In this document: positions 46,168 through 55,348 of the stretch, one piece after another
How the letters are laid out: every line of letters begins with the position of its first letter
How positions within the stretch are numbered: position 1 is the first letter of the stretch
Assembly (NCBI GenBank): GCA_029838195.1
Contig: JALGVJ010000006.1
Location: forward strand, 1 to 64,000
Length of the DNA: 64,000 nt
Reading direction: 5' to 3'
Source: Promethearchaeota archaeon
GTDB taxonomy: Archaea; Asgardarchaeota; Lokiarchaeia; Sigyniarchaeales; SOKP01
Notes under the pieces: generated by a model
What the model was told of the DNA's origin: nothing
The model's database searches: none
The model's input: only the letters and a program-made list of their open reading frames with translations
Translations under genes and position numbers: made by a program

Positions 46168-46872
46168 ATGAAAATTCACTATTTACAACACGTTTTTTTT
46201 GAAGATTTAGCAAACATCAAAGAATGGGCACTTCAGAGAGATCATTCGATTTCAAGAACTTTTCTTCCAGTTAATGAGCCTTTTCCCACCCTCAAAAACT
46301 TCGAGTGGCTCATTATTATGGGAGGGAGCATGAATGTGAATGAAGAACAAGAGTTTCCGTGGCTCAAGAGGGAAAAAAAATTCATTAAAAAAGCAATTGA
46401 CGGTGAAAAAGTAGTGCTGGGAATTTGCTTGGGAGCCCAACTCATTGCTAATGTTTTAGGAGCAACTATTTATAAAAATAAACATACTGAAATAGGATGG
46501 TTTCCTATCACTTTAACGAAAGAAGCATTGCCACTAGTAAATGCTTCCATTTTCCGAGGGTTTCCCGAGAACTTTTTAACATTTCACTGGCATGAAGACA
46601 CGTTTTCCCTTCCTAACAATGCTAAACGATTGGCAAGGAGTGAAGCTTGTGAAAATCAAGCTTTTCAATTCAAAGATAAAGTAATCGGAGTACAATTTCA
46701 TTTAGAATCTTCACTTGCTTCCATTTCCCGCTTAATTAAAAATTGTCCCGAAGATCTTAGAGAAGGAAACTACATTCAAAAAGATAAAGACCTCTTGTTG
46801 AATCCCTCTAACGTGGCTCGACTAACACCTCTCATGGAACTTTTTCTAAATAATGTGGAACAACTATATTAA
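46168..46872 (+). CDS. Class I glutamine amidotransferase-like protein
   Basis: A 234-residue GATase1 domain of the GMP-synthase-like (COG0518) stand-alone type. The nucleophile is in LGICLGAQLIANVLGA. The catalytic His and Glu are in VIGVQFHLESS. MGGSMNV near 55 builds the oxyanion hole, and WHEDTFSLP is the family's substrate-side block. It may form gamma-glutamyl or ammonia-dependent products; some relatives are gamma-glutamyl peptidases. ATG 46168 is preferred over ATG 46162 because AAGG then lies eight bases upstream. Confidence 0.8.
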   Translation: MKIHYLQHVFFEDLANIKEWALQRDHSISRTFLPVNEPFPTLKNFEWLIIMGGSMNVNEEQEFPWLKREKKFIKKAIDGEKVVLGICLGAQLIANVLGATIYKNKHTEIGWFPITLTKEALPLVNASIFRGFPENFLTFHWHEDTFSLPNNAKRLARSEACENQAFQFKDKVIGVQFHLESSLASISRLIKNCPEDLREGNYIQKDKDLLLNPSNVARLTPLMELFLNNVEQLY

Positions 46873-46952
46873 TGATAGTGTATTTTCTTCGGTTCCTTTA
46901 TTTCCATATAGAGAAGGAAAAATAAATTTCATAATGCGAATAAGAAATAGAC

Positions 46953-47010
46953 AAGGTGAAGGTTTCTTATATTTAATATTTCATGATCGAATGATCACCT
47001 TCTCAAACCT
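46953..47010 (+). promoter_or_regulatory. Folded element upstream of the cyclase gene
   Basis: AAGGTGA (46953-46959) is complementary to TCACCTT (46995-47001). AGGTTT (46960-46965) is complementary to AAACCT (47005-47010). The pairings cross, so they would be alternatives or a pseudoknot. TGATCGAATGATCA (46984-46997) is a further small hairpin. This lies about 110-170 bases before the start of the cyclase gene and may be an RNA or protein-bound control site. Confidence 0.3.
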
Positions 47011-47120
47011 TTTAATATGAGTTTTTTTATATTCGTGCTCGTGTTTCTTTAAATTTATCGATTTCTGGAGTTTCTTATAATGGATAAAGTTTTAATAGGA
47101 ATTAGTCCCTTTGAATATTC

Positions 47121-47924
47121 ATGAAGTTTATAGATTTAAGCATTCCAATAATTAATCCCGAAGAAGCCGTGTTCGACCCTCCTCTCACGCAGCCTAAAAT
47201 CGAATATACTTCTCATGATGAGGGCGCCGAACAAATGGGATTTGTCTTTCCACGATTAAAACCCGAAAAACACTTGCCTGATGGAAAAGGTTGGGCAGTG
47301 GAAACAATAACCCTTGGAACACACTCGGGAACTCACATGGATGCGCCATGGCATTTTGCTCCCGTTCAAGATAAGGAAAAAGGAGAGAAAAAAGCCCTCA
47401 CTATCGATGAATTTCCATTAGAATGGGGAATAGGACCCCTAATCGTTTTGGATTGCACGGATTATGAAGAAGGATACGTGTTGACTTCGGAAGATGTGGA
47501 TTCCAAGTTGGAACAGATTGGACACGAGCTCCAAGAGGGAGATATTTTATGCGTTCACACCAATGCTCCAAAACATTATGGAACTAAAGATTACATTAAT
47601 TACGGCGTTGGAATGGGGAAGGAGGCCACGCTACACATCGTGCGGCAGGGAGTTCACGTGGTAGGAATAGATGCATGGAGTTGGGATGCACCTTTCTCTA
47701 TCACTGCCCAGAAGTGGAAGAAATCCCTTAAGGAAAAAAAGCCGGATACTTCTTTAATTTGGGAGGGACATTTTGCCGGGATCGAGCTCGGATATTTTCA
47801 AATGGAAAAAATGTACAATTTGGATAAAGTTCCTCCCGTTGGAGCTACAATATACTGTTTTCCCATAAAAATTGCGAGAGCCAGCGCAGGTTGGGTGAGA
47901 GCCGTTGCTACGATTCCGGAATAA
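47121..47924 (+). CDS. Cyclase/kynurenine-formamidase-family metal hydrolase
   Basis: A 267-residue member of the cyclase family (COG1878). The metal-binding signature HSGTHMDAPWHF at 68-79 has the two His and the Asp, followed by another His. PHVVGIDAWSWD-type sequence in the second half is usual for the family. Members hydrolyse cyclic amides, N-formylkynurenine or isatin; the substrate here is unknown. It is preceded by a folded element, and an HDAC-fold gene follows after about 180 bases. Confidence 0.8.
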   Translation: MKFIDLSIPIINPEEAVFDPPLTQPKIEYTSHDEGAEQMGFVFPRLKPEKHLPDGKGWAVETITLGTHSGTHMDAPWHFAPVQDKEKGEKKALTIDEFPLEWGIGPLIVLDCTDYEEGYVLTSEDVDSKLEQIGHELQEGDILCVHTNAPKHYGTKDYINYGVGMGKEATLHIVRQGVHVVGIDAWSWDAPFSITAQKWKKSLKEKKPDTSLIWEGHFAGIELGYFQMEKMYNLDKVPPVGATIYCFPIKIARASAGWVRAVATIPE

Positions 47925-48102
47925 GCAGGGATTGTTGAGTAAAAACCTTCTTATCGATAATTTTTAATTTCTCTTTTTTTATTTCAATGAAAAGTTATTT
48001 TGTTGAAATTATTTTTAGAGAATACCAAACCATTTTCTATTTTTCTTTTGCCTATTTTTTAAAAAGAAGATTTAATTTTGTTGAACATTTTCTTTTCTTG
48101 CC

Positions 48103-49197
48103 ATGATAAAAAAAAATAAAATTGGAATCGTTTCTCATGAAAATTTCACTTACATGCATGCACCTCTTTATCCTCGTCCTTTATTTACTTCTCATGAAAA
48201 TCCTCTCAGGGTCAAATCGATTTTAGATTATTTTAACAGAATTGATTTATTTTCGAATGAACAAATTGTTAAACTTATTCCGCAACTAGTTACTAAAAAG
48301 ATTTTATATTTAACTCATTCAGCATATCACGTGAACTTGATAAGGAGATTATCTCGACAAGGAGGAGGATTATTAGGAGACGAGGTTTTCATCACGCACG
48401 ATACCTTTAAGCTGGCAAGGCTTGCAGCGGGAGGTGCTATTGAAGCCATGAAGAGCGTGATTCAAGGAGGAGTTAATCAATCTTTTGCCCTCGTGCGACC
48501 TCCTGGCCATCATGCAATGCGTGATAACGCTTCTGGATTGTGCATCTTTAATAATATCGTGGTTGCGATTAATTTTTTGAGAAATGAGCCGCAATTTAAG
48601 AAAAAAATTGCTATTATTGATATTGATAGCCATTTTGGGGATGGCATCGCTCAATTTTTCTATGAAGATCCTTCAATATTATATTTCTCCATTCATGAAC
48701 ATGATTTCATAGAAGGGGAAAAAGGTTTCATCACAGAATTAGGAGAAGGGGACGGACTTGGCACGAACATAAATGTTCCCGTTCCTCTTGGCCTCACGGA
48801 CTCCGATTTCTTGGATTGCTTGTCAATCTTACCTTCTATATTGAATCAATTTCAGCCCAAATTGATCGTGGTGGCATGCGGTTTCGATTTTCATTTTTCG
48901 GACCCCATTGGAAATGGTTTTTTGACGAGTTTATCCTATTATAATTTTGCCCGCCTTCTCATGGAGCTTGCCACGGAACTTTGTGAGGGAAAAATTTGTT
49001 TCATATTAGAAGGAGGATATAGCATCACAGCTTTACCATTTTGCGTCCATGCCATCATAAAGGCTATTTTAAATTCAGACTATAAGCGTCCTCCTTTTGA
49101 ATTTTTAGATTTCTCTCCATTTTCTAAAAAAGAAGAGATAACAAAAATAAATTCTATCTTAAAACAAAAACTAATGCAGTATTGGTCTCTGGACTAA
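48103..49197 (+). CDS. Histone-deacetylase-fold deacetylase
   Basis: A 364-residue protein of the arginase/HDAC superfamily. The charge-relay pair is His136-His137 in RPPGHHAMRDNASG. The zinc ligands are Asp175 and His177 in IDIDSHFGDG and Asp262 in CGFDFHFSDP. The catalytic Tyr306 is in LEGGYS, and the entrance loop SHENPLR is also present. All residues needed for zinc-dependent deacetylation are intact. Relatives act on acetylated lysine, polyamines or small acetyl compounds; DNA-binding proteins such as Alba could be substrates, which is inference only. Confidence 0.88.
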   Translation: MIKKNKIGIVSHENFTYMHAPLYPRPLFTSHENPLRVKSILDYFNRIDLFSNEQIVKLIPQLVTKKILYLTHSAYHVNLIRRLSRQGGGLLGDEVFITHDTFKLARLAAGGAIEAMKSVIQGGVNQSFALVRPPGHHAMRDNASGLCIFNNIVVAINFLRNEPQFKKKIAIIDIDSHFGDGIAQFFYEDPSILYFSIHEHDFIEGEKGFITELGEGDGLGTNINVPVPLGLTDSDFLDCLSILPSILNQFQPKLIVVACGFDFHFSDPIGNGFLTSLSYYNFARLLMELATELCEGKICFILEGGYSITALPFCVHAIIKAILNSDYKRPPFEFLDFSPFSKKEEITKINSILKQKLMQYWSLD

Positions 49198-49269
49198 CCA
49201 CGAAGATCTTTTCCCCTTGATTTATCCTTGAACCCGAGAAGTAGTAGAAATTCTGACAAGATGACGCCT

Positions 49270-49665
49270 TCACACGAAATTCGTGAATTTTTTAGCGTAT
49301 TCTTGAACGGTAAATAGGACATCCCTGGGGCCCACGGCGGGGTTCACGTAACAAATTAACGCTCCTGTACCTCCTACGGGAATGGGACAAATGATCACGT
49401 GTCCTTTTCCGGCAACATTTGTTCCGATTTTTCTTTCGGGCGTGTTTTCCACGATCATGTACTTGATCCCTTGAAGAGTAATGCTTCCGATACCCCTCTC
49501 CGATTTGATCAACTCGTTGATGCCTCCCTCTTTATGGAGATCTGCCGAAAGATCCCAATTTTCAGTTTGCGTGAGCATGGTTCCATCTTTCTTCACGAGG
49601 GCCACGCCATAAATATCGGGTTCTTGATTTAATAATTCATCAATAAGAGTTTCGAAAGTTGACAT
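49270..49665 (-). CDS. Asgard-type profilin
   Basis: A 131-residue protein with profilin layout: N-terminal helix (TLIDELLNQ), a strand pair (GVALVKKDGTMLTQTENWD), a helix, then strands SITLQGIKYMIVENTPERK, GTNVAGKGHVIICPI and GALICYV, and a C-terminal helix (VLFTVQEYAKKF). In profilins G-x-KY, the following G-x-G turn and the final helix form the actin-binding face. The central loop (DLSADLHKEGGINEL) is in the place of the lineage-specific loop of Asgard profilins. Roadblock is a possible confusion, but the IKYMIVENTPER stretch is not roadblock-like. It is convergent with the HDAC-fold gene. Confidence 0.8.
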   Translation of the reverse strand: MSTFETLIDELLNQEPDIYGVALVKKDGTMLTQTENWDLSADLHKEGGINELIKSERGIGSITLQGIKYMIVENTPERKIGTNVAGKGHVIICPIPVGGTGALICYVNPAVGPRDVLFTVQEYAKKFTNFV

Positions 49666-49781
49666 TTTACAAAAAAATGTGTAAATAAATATTAGTTATT
49701 GTTATTATTAATATTAGTAATATAATGCTTTAATTTAAAAATATTGGAAAGACCATAAAAAAAATTCATTTGGTGAAATAA

Positions 49782-50327
49782 ATGGCTTTTAGACTATGGA
49801 GAAAAGCAATCCTCATGACCTTAAGAGAGAAGCGCATGTTCATCATTTTCACGCTCATTTATACCGCACTCATATTTTTAACGAGTTTCTTCATCCACAC
49901 GACCTTTTCTACTCAAGGAAATACATTGAGCACGTATTTTGTACTGATATTTTTTCTCGTGAGTCTGTTTCTATCCTTACTTTATGCATGGATAATCGTC
50001 GCTCGAAATAGACGGACGTGGGCAACATTAAAGTGCATTGGCTATACAAATAGGGATATTAATACTTTAGTTTCGGGAATCATCCTTTTTACCATGATTA
50101 TTGGTTTTTTCATCGTGGTGGAAGTATTATTTCATTATGCAGCGGTTTTTACCTATGCGCAATCCGTTGGATTACTCACTACCTTACCTTCGATTTTAAT
50201 CAATTTATTACCCGTTGTCTTGACATTCTTGATGTTTCTCGGTGTCCAGCTCATTGCTATATTATTAGCGAATAGAAAAATACTGAAAGTTCGCCCAATC
50301 ATTGCATTAAAAAAACCGGGTGAATAA
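49782..50327 (+). CDS. Minimal FtsX-type ABC permease
   Basis: A 181-residue membrane protein with four helices in the FtsX order: one at the N-terminus, then three grouped (YFVLIFFLVSLFLSLL, LVSGIILFTMIIGFF, LINLLPVVLTFLMFL). Between helices 2 and 3 is NRRTWATLKCIGYTNRDI, the coupling helix of the family that meets the ATPase. The large external MacB domain is missing. It ends KVRPIIALKKPGE, typical of FtsX subunits. Its ATPase gene follows 18 bases downstream. Confidence 0.75.
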   Translation: MAFRLWRKAILMTLREKRMFIIFTLIYTALIFLTSFFIHTTFSTQGNTLSTYFVLIFFLVSLFLSLLYAWIIVARNRRTWATLKCIGYTNRDINTLVSGIILFTMIIGFFIVVEVLFHYAAVFTYAQSVGLLTTLPSILINLLPVVLTFLMFLGVQLIAILLANRKILKVRPIIALKKPGE

Positions 50328-50345
50328 TAAAGAGGTGATTGAAAA

Positions 50346-51041
50346 ATGCCAATAGATAAAGATGTCATGATTGAAGCGATTAATGTGAATAAAGAATATC
50401 GCCGTGCGGGTGCTATTATCCGAGCACTTGCGGATATTAATCTGACCATCAAATCGGGAGAATTCGTCATGATTCAAGGACCCACCGGCTGCGGAAAATC
50501 AACTCTGCTAAATGTATTATCAGGATTAGATTATCCTGACTCGGGAAGGATAATTTTTGATGGAGAAAACATCGCACGTGCCACTGAGGATAGGTTAAGT
50601 AGAATTCGACGGCAAAAAGTAGGTTTTGTGTTTCAAGATTTCAATTTAATTAACACTTTAACTGCTATGGAAAATGTAGAAGCCTTATTATGGCCAACAG
50701 TACTGCGGTCTAAAGAAATAGAAGATAGAGCAATCGCTGCTCTTAGGGATGTCGATATGCTCCATCGAAAAGATCATTTTCCTTCACAGATGAGTGGAGG
50801 AGAAAAGCAGCGAGTTGCATTAGCCAGGGCTTTAGTTGGAAAACCCCGCGTGATTTTTGGAGATGAAATAACCGGAAATTTGGATCCTGAATCGGAAAAG
50901 CAAATCATGGAGTTATTGAAAAAAATTAACACGGATTATGAAACGACCATCATCGTAGTCACCCATCGTGAAACGGTCGCTAAATATGGCGATAGAGTCA
51001 TCCGCATGGATAAGGGTACTATCGTGTCGGGAGGAAAATAA
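50346..51041 (+). CDS. LolD/MacB-type ABC transporter ATPase
   Basis: A 231-residue ABC ATPase. Walker A is GPTGCGKSTLLNVLSGL, the Q loop is FVFQDFNLI, the signature is MSGGEKQRVALARAL, Walker B is RVIFGDEITGN (the catalytic Glu present), and the H loop is VVTHRE. It pairs with the minimal FtsX gene just upstream. The family does mechanotransmission, extracting lipoproteins or exporting peptides, rather than import. The pair is probably a two-gene operon. Confidence 0.88.
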   Translation: MPIDKDVMIEAINVNKEYRRAGAIIRALADINLTIKSGEFVMIQGPTGCGKSTLLNVLSGLDYPDSGRIIFDGENIARATEDRLSRIRRQKVGFVFQDFNLINTLTAMENVEALLWPTVLRSKEIEDRAIAALRDVDMLHRKDHFPSQMSGGEKQRVALARALVGKPRVIFGDEITGNLDPESEKQIMELLKKINTDYETTIIVVTHRETVAKYGDRVIRMDKGTIVSGGK

Positions 51042-51170
51042 AGAAAAAATTGATTAAAAAATTTCATGTTCGATTTTTTCTATTCACTTTTTAACCAGTT
51101 CTCATTCCTTTTTTCTTATTTCTTTTTCGCCTTATTTTTTCTCTCAAAACATCTTTCTTTTTCAACCAGT

Positions 51171-51190
51171 TTTCTTTAGAAGTAAAGAAA
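51171..51190. terminator. Hairpin between convergent genes
   Basis: TTTCTTTA (51171-51178), loop GAAG, then TAAAGAAA (51183-51190): an 8-bp perfect stem-loop. A run of T's follows at about 51211-51220. It sits between the ABC ATPase gene and the oppositely oriented membrane protein gene and may end the rightward transcript. In archaea the T run itself may suffice. Confidence 0.4.
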
Positions 51191-51278
51191 GCAAGAATGA
51201 GGGAGGAAAACTTTTTTTTTTTGGGAAACCGTGTTAAAAAAAGAAAAATAGGAAAATAAATTAAAAATAAAGTTATCA

Positions 51279-52307
51279 TTAATCTTCCAAGGTGAGAAAG
51301 GTATAGAAAAAGATGGCGATGAAAATGGTTGCTAATGCCACCAAGCTCCATAAGCTAATGGCCTCCGAGACCTCGGGATTGAAAAGAAAAAAGTTCGATC
51401 CCATGAAAATCGCTGCTAAAATATAGCCAAAAACATGTCCTTTAAATTTCTTCATCCTGGCCTTTCCCGAGAAAAAATTCACGATAGACACGAGGACCAC
51501 TATAAAAAATCCCAGGTAATAAAAAAAATCCACCACCGCAAAATCCAATAGTGCTAAAATGAAAAGAAAGATAAAAAAGAGGAATTCAAAGATTTTAACG
51601 TGCATCATGCTTTTCGATTCTGATGGCGTTGCAAATAATTGTTCATACTCCGAGACCCCTCGATTTGCCAAGAGCACCAAGAAAGATCCGATTGCTAAGG
51701 CGGTACAGAGAGCATAGCTAAATGTATAGACATATTCCGTTAAAGGAATCCATACTGTATTCCATAAGAACAAGGGCAAGTCCAAATAATCAGGAATGAT
51801 GCATATCGTGCAAAAAATAGGCAAGAGTGAGAAGAGTACAATCGTAAATTTTGTTAAAAAAGAGGGCCCCGTGTCGTCCCACATTTCTTTCTTGAACGTA
51901 GTCAAGCGCCATGCTAATGAAGCAAAACTTAAAATGGATATCAACGGCGTGATAAGCGGAAACACGAAGATGAATAAAATGAAAAGAGCATTGATTCCAT
52001 AAAAAATCTTCAATCGTAAAGGAATGATTCCTACCGTTTTATCCATCGAATCGATCGTTTCAGCAAATCTATTTGCAAAAAGGATCAAAAAAAATAGCCA
52101 ACTCACGCTAAACACAAATGGGCACAAAACCCGTATGAGCCAAAAATCTAACACGGGATCATCGGAAAACCATAGAGTGAATCCTACAATATTAAAAATC
52201 AAAAAAATAATGATCGGAACCAAAATAATGGAAATGAGGATGACTAACCGGCTCAAAAGAACACCTTTTAATTGCCGGCCGCCTCCTTCCTTGATCGTGC
52301 TTGACAT
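51279..52307 (-). CDS. Hypothetical polytopic membrane protein
   Basis: A 342-residue protein with about nine to ten hydrophobic helices and short loops. There are few charged residues in the helices: Glu-Thr-Ile-Asp after helix 2 and KMKKFKGH before the last two. No motif of a known transporter or enzyme is visible. It starts at ATG 52307 with AAGAGGAA nine bases upstream. It is divergent from the acyl-CoA ligase and convergent with the ABC pair. Confidence 0.6.
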   Translation of the reverse strand: MSSTIKEGGGRQLKGVLLSRLVILISIILVPIIIFLIFNIVGFTLWFSDDPVLDFWLIRVLCPFVFSVSWLFFLILFANRFAETIDSMDKTVGIIPLRLKIFYGINALFILFIFVFPLITPLISILSFASLAWRLTTFKKEMWDDTGPSFLTKFTIVLFSLLPIFCTICIIPDYLDLPLFLWNTVWIPLTEYVYTFSYALCTALAIGSFLVLLANRGVSEYEQLFATPSESKSMMHVKIFEFLFFIFLFILALLDFAVVDFFYYLGFFIVVLVSIVNFFSGKARMKKFKGHVFGYILAAIFMGSNFFLFNPEVSEAISLWSLVALATIFIAIFFYTFLTLED

Positions 52308-52572
52308 GACATTTTTCCTCTTAATTATTTATTTTTTCTTAATAAACATAAAAAAATTGAGATTATTTAATCTTTAGCCCCCTTAAAAATTTTATTCAGT
52401 ATATTGAATGCTGATCTCCTAAAAATTCCCCGCTTCCTCCATTTTTTTTCTTTTTCATCTCCCCATCCTACATATTTATTACGTATTCTTAATTACTACT
52501 AACGAATTATTGCATTTTTAAAAATTTTTACTTAAAAATAAATGTAAACTAAAAAATTGAGGTTTTAAAACA

Positions 52573-54363
52573 TTGCCTGTTAAATTGGAGGATAAATATC
52601 AAGTAGATGAAAACAAAATTTGGTTTAAAAAATGGTGGCCCGAAAACGTCCCTAAAAACTATGACTTCCCGGAAAAAACCGTAAACCAATTCCTTGATGA
52701 GCAAGTAGAAAAGCATGCTGACCGATACATCATGTGGTTCCTCGACACGTGGATGACCTATAAGGAATTCCAGGACCATGTCAAGGCCCTAGCGACCGCT
52801 TTATCCCAACTCGGCATTAAAAAAGGAGATGTCGTGGCCATGCATCTGGGAAATTGCTTCCAATATGTCATCGGCTATTACGCCATTACCAGAATCGGTG
52901 CCATTGCTTCCGGCATTAACCCGACTTATCAGCCCATGGAAATACTCCACCAATTCGATATCATCAAGCCTAAAGCTCTCATCGCTCTAGATGCCTTGTA
53001 CGAACCCTATATTAAACCCATCATCGATAAATCTAGCGTGGAAATCGTGATCTATACCAATATTGCTGATTTAGCACATGGATTGGGCTTCAAGCGCACG
53101 CTTGGAAAGTTGCTCAAAAAAATCCCAACCGGAAAAGTTGATTTTCCCGGCGCTTTAAAATTCATGGATCTGCTGAAAACACCCCCAAATGTTCCAGAAG
53201 TCAAGATAGACGTAAAAACTCATCCCTCTACATATATTATGACAGGTGGCACAACTGGATTGCCAAAAGCAGCAGTTTTAACGCATTTTAACGTGGTTTC
53301 GAATGCTCTCCAATGCGCGTTATGGCTTGGAGGCGAGAAGCCAGGTATTGGAAGTGTAGGGGTCTTACCCCTATTTCACTCCTTCGCACACACGGTTGTC
53401 ATGAACGCAAGCATTGCATTGGGAGGCTGGATGATGTTATTTCCCCGCCCTCCCTCTCAAGACGAATTATGTGCCACGATTGAAAAATTGCCATGTCCGG
53501 AAGGATTAATATATGCGGGAGCTGAAATTTTATTCAAACGGCTTGCTGAATTTGAAGGATTGAAGAATTATCCGGGTGTAATGGGCAAGCTAATGCTATG
53601 CATTTCTGGGGCTGGTCCCTTGCATCGACCCGTTCGAGATGCTTTCGTAAAAAATACGGGCGGCAATATCGTGGAGGGATATGGTCTCACGGAGTCAACT
53701 CCTGTCGTTAGTGCCGGTAATCTTTTTGGAGAAAGCCCAATTGGCGTTATCGGCCTTCCTGTCACGGGCACGGAATGGGGAATTTGGCCCTCGGAGGATT
53801 TTGATAAAGGGCCCATTTGTTTAGGGAATCCTGACGATACTAATTTTGGCGAAGAGCACACGGGAGAGATTTGCGTTCATGGACCGCAAGTCATGCTTGA
53901 ATATCTTAACAAGCCCGATGAAACAGCTGAAACCATTAAGGAATATGATGGTAAATTATGGCTCCTAACGGGAGATATAGGCTTTATGAATTCCGATGGA
54001 ACAATTGAAATCAGGGACCGAAAGAAACAGCTCATCAAATATAAAGGCTATAGCGTGTATCCGAAAGAGGTTGAAGAATTACTCATGAAGCATCCCGAGA
54101 TTTCGGAAGCTGCGGTGGCAGGCATTCCTCACGACGAATTTGGGGAGGCGGTCAAGGCTTGGGTGCAGTTAACTCCGGGTTCCACGCTAACGCCTGAGGA
54201 GATTAAGAAATGGGCAGAAGAAAACATGACACATTACAAGAGACCGTATTATGTGGAAATCTTGGATGAAATTCCGAAGAATTTAATTGGAAAAGTTCAG
54301 CGGCGGATCTTGCAGATTAACGATCCGTTATATAAGGCAAAATACGGCGAGCCAAAAGAATAG
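52573..54363 (+). CDS. Acyl-CoA ligase (AMP-forming)
   Basis: A 596-residue member of the acyl-adenylate-forming superfamily. The phosphate-binding loop is YIMTGGTTGLPKAAVLTH, the A5 motif is GYGLTEST, A7 is LTGDIG, A8 is DRKKQLIKYKGYSVYPKEVEELL, and the A10 lysine is in NLIGKVQRR. It activates a carboxylic acid with ATP and CoA; medium- or long-chain fatty acids fit the sequence. The start is the TTG at 52573 with GAGG 11 bases upstream; no other start is near. It stands just before a GTPase gene and may feed the catabolic island downstream. Confidence 0.88.
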   Translation: MPVKLEDKYQVDENKIWFKKWWPENVPKNYDFPEKTVNQFLDEQVEKHADRYIMWFLDTWMTYKEFQDHVKALATALSQLGIKKGDVVAMHLGNCFQYVIGYYAITRIGAIASGINPTYQPMEILHQFDIIKPKALIALDALYEPYIKPIIDKSSVEIVIYTNIADLAHGLGFKRTLGKLLKKIPTGKVDFPGALKFMDLLKTPPNVPEVKIDVKTHPSTYIMTGGTTGLPKAAVLTHFNVVSNALQCALWLGGEKPGIGSVGVLPLFHSFAHTVVMNASIALGGWMMLFPRPPSQDELCATIEKLPCPEGLIYAGAEILFKRLAEFEGLKNYPGVMGKLMLCISGAGPLHRPVRDAFVKNTGGNIVEGYGLTESTPVVSAGNLFGESPIGVIGLPVTGTEWGIWPSEDFDKGPICLGNPDDTNFGEEHTGEICVHGPQVMLEYLNKPDETAETIKEYDGKLWLLTGDIGFMNSDGTIEIRDRKKQLIKYKGYSVYPKEVEELLMKHPEISEAAVAGIPHDEFGEAVKAWVQLTPGSTLTPEEIKKWAEENMTHYKRPYYVEILDEIPKNLIGKVQRRILQINDPLYKAKYGEPKE

Positions 54364-54520
54364 ATTGTTTAATTTAATCAAGAATTAGCTTAAAAAATTC
54401 AAGGAGCATTCCGTGTTTTATTTTTTAATATATTTTATATTGTTTTTTTTTATTCTTTTTCTCAGTTCGAGCATGACTTTTTATCTTGAATCAACACGAG
54501 TTTTATTCCTTGAGGGAGAA

Positions 54521-55063
54521 TTAAATTAAATTGCTATTTTGTAGCATTAATCTTGTTAGCATTTGAAACGTTTCTTCTACATTCGTGCCTGTTTTAGAAC
54601 TAGTTTCGAGAAACCCATCGAGGCCTCGTTTTTTCACGATTTTAAGCGCATCACTGCTCTTCACTTCTCGTTCATCTTCTAAATCTAATTTACTGCCCAC
54701 TACTAGTATCGGAAATGGCGAAAAATTGTTAGGGGATTTAGCTTGTTGATTTTTAATGACTTCGAGCCAGTCATCGATGTGCAACAGAGAGGCTTCATTG
54801 GTGATATCATACAAGAAAATACCACCATTTGCACCCCTTACATAGGTTGGGAGGAGGAATCTGAAGCGTTCTTCTCCTCCAAAATCCCATATTTGCAATT
54901 TAACTTTCTTTTTTTCGACGTTAAGCGTTTTAATTTGAAAATCAACACCGATAGTCATTTTAGAGTCCGATACGAACACGTTAGTGAGAAATCTGTGTGT
55001 AAGAGTGGTTTTACCTGTTCCTGCATCACCAAAAATTACAATCTTGAAAGTAGCTTGATACAA
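54521..55063 (-). CDS. Ras/Rab-like small GTPase
   Basis: A 180-residue small GTPase. P-loop GDAGTGKT (12-19), switch I MTIGVDF, WDFGG (59-63), a G4 box SKLD (124-127) instead of NKxD, and ETSSK (153-157). The residue after WDFGG is Glu, so the catalytic Gln of Ras is missing, as in the other GTPase of this window. No C-terminal Cys for prenylation. It starts at TTG 55063, with GAGG 11 bases upstream. Alone on its strand. Confidence 0.88.
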   Translation of the reverse strand: MYQATFKIVIFGDAGTGKTTLTHRFLTNVFVSDSKMTIGVDFQIKTLNVEKKKVKLQIWDFGGEERFRFLLPTYVRGANGGIFLYDITNEASLLHIDDWLEVIKNQQAKSPNNFSPFPILVVGSKLDLEDEREVKSSDALKIVKKRGLDGFLETSSKTGTNVEETFQMLTRLMLQNSNLI

Positions 55064-55165
55064 ATCCTTTTACCTCTTTTTTTTTAATAATTAAATCTAC
55101 ATAATATCATATCTAAAGTTGAGAAATTTTTAATGAATTTAATTTATTTTTTTATAAAATAAAAA

Positions 55166-55348
55166 ATGAAGAGAGGCAATTCGACTGATGATGGAAAGGG
55201 TGATGATTCGTTTTTGACTCATATATATAATATTTTTTCGAAGGAATATTTAAAGATTTGTTTAATTATTACATGCATGAAACTTGATGTAAATTGGAAT
55301 GGTAGCAATAACAAGAACTACATCATGAGAGATGAGAATAAGAAATGA
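55166..55348 (+). CDS. Possible 60-residue leader protein
   Basis: ATG 55166 opens a 60-residue frame (MKRGNSTDDGKGDDSFLTH) whose TGA overlaps the start of the next gene (ATGA at 55345). The overlap suggests translational coupling, and the frame contains GAGATGAG ahead of the next start. No ribosome site precedes it and no family is recognised, so it could be a chance frame. Confidence 0.3.
   Translation: MKRGNSTDDGKGDDSFLTHIYNIFSKEYLKICLIITCMKLDVNWNGSNNKNYIMRDENKK

Noticed and set aside
49270-49665. Roadblock/LC7 domain instead of profilin
   Set aside because: The QGIKYMIVENTPER strand and the G-x-G turn before the last helix fit profilin; roadblock proteins lack them.
51091-51351. 86-codon minus-strand frame between the ABC and membrane protein genes
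   Set aside because: Lysine/phenylalanine-rich translation of an AT-rich spacer that overlaps the end of a better gene.
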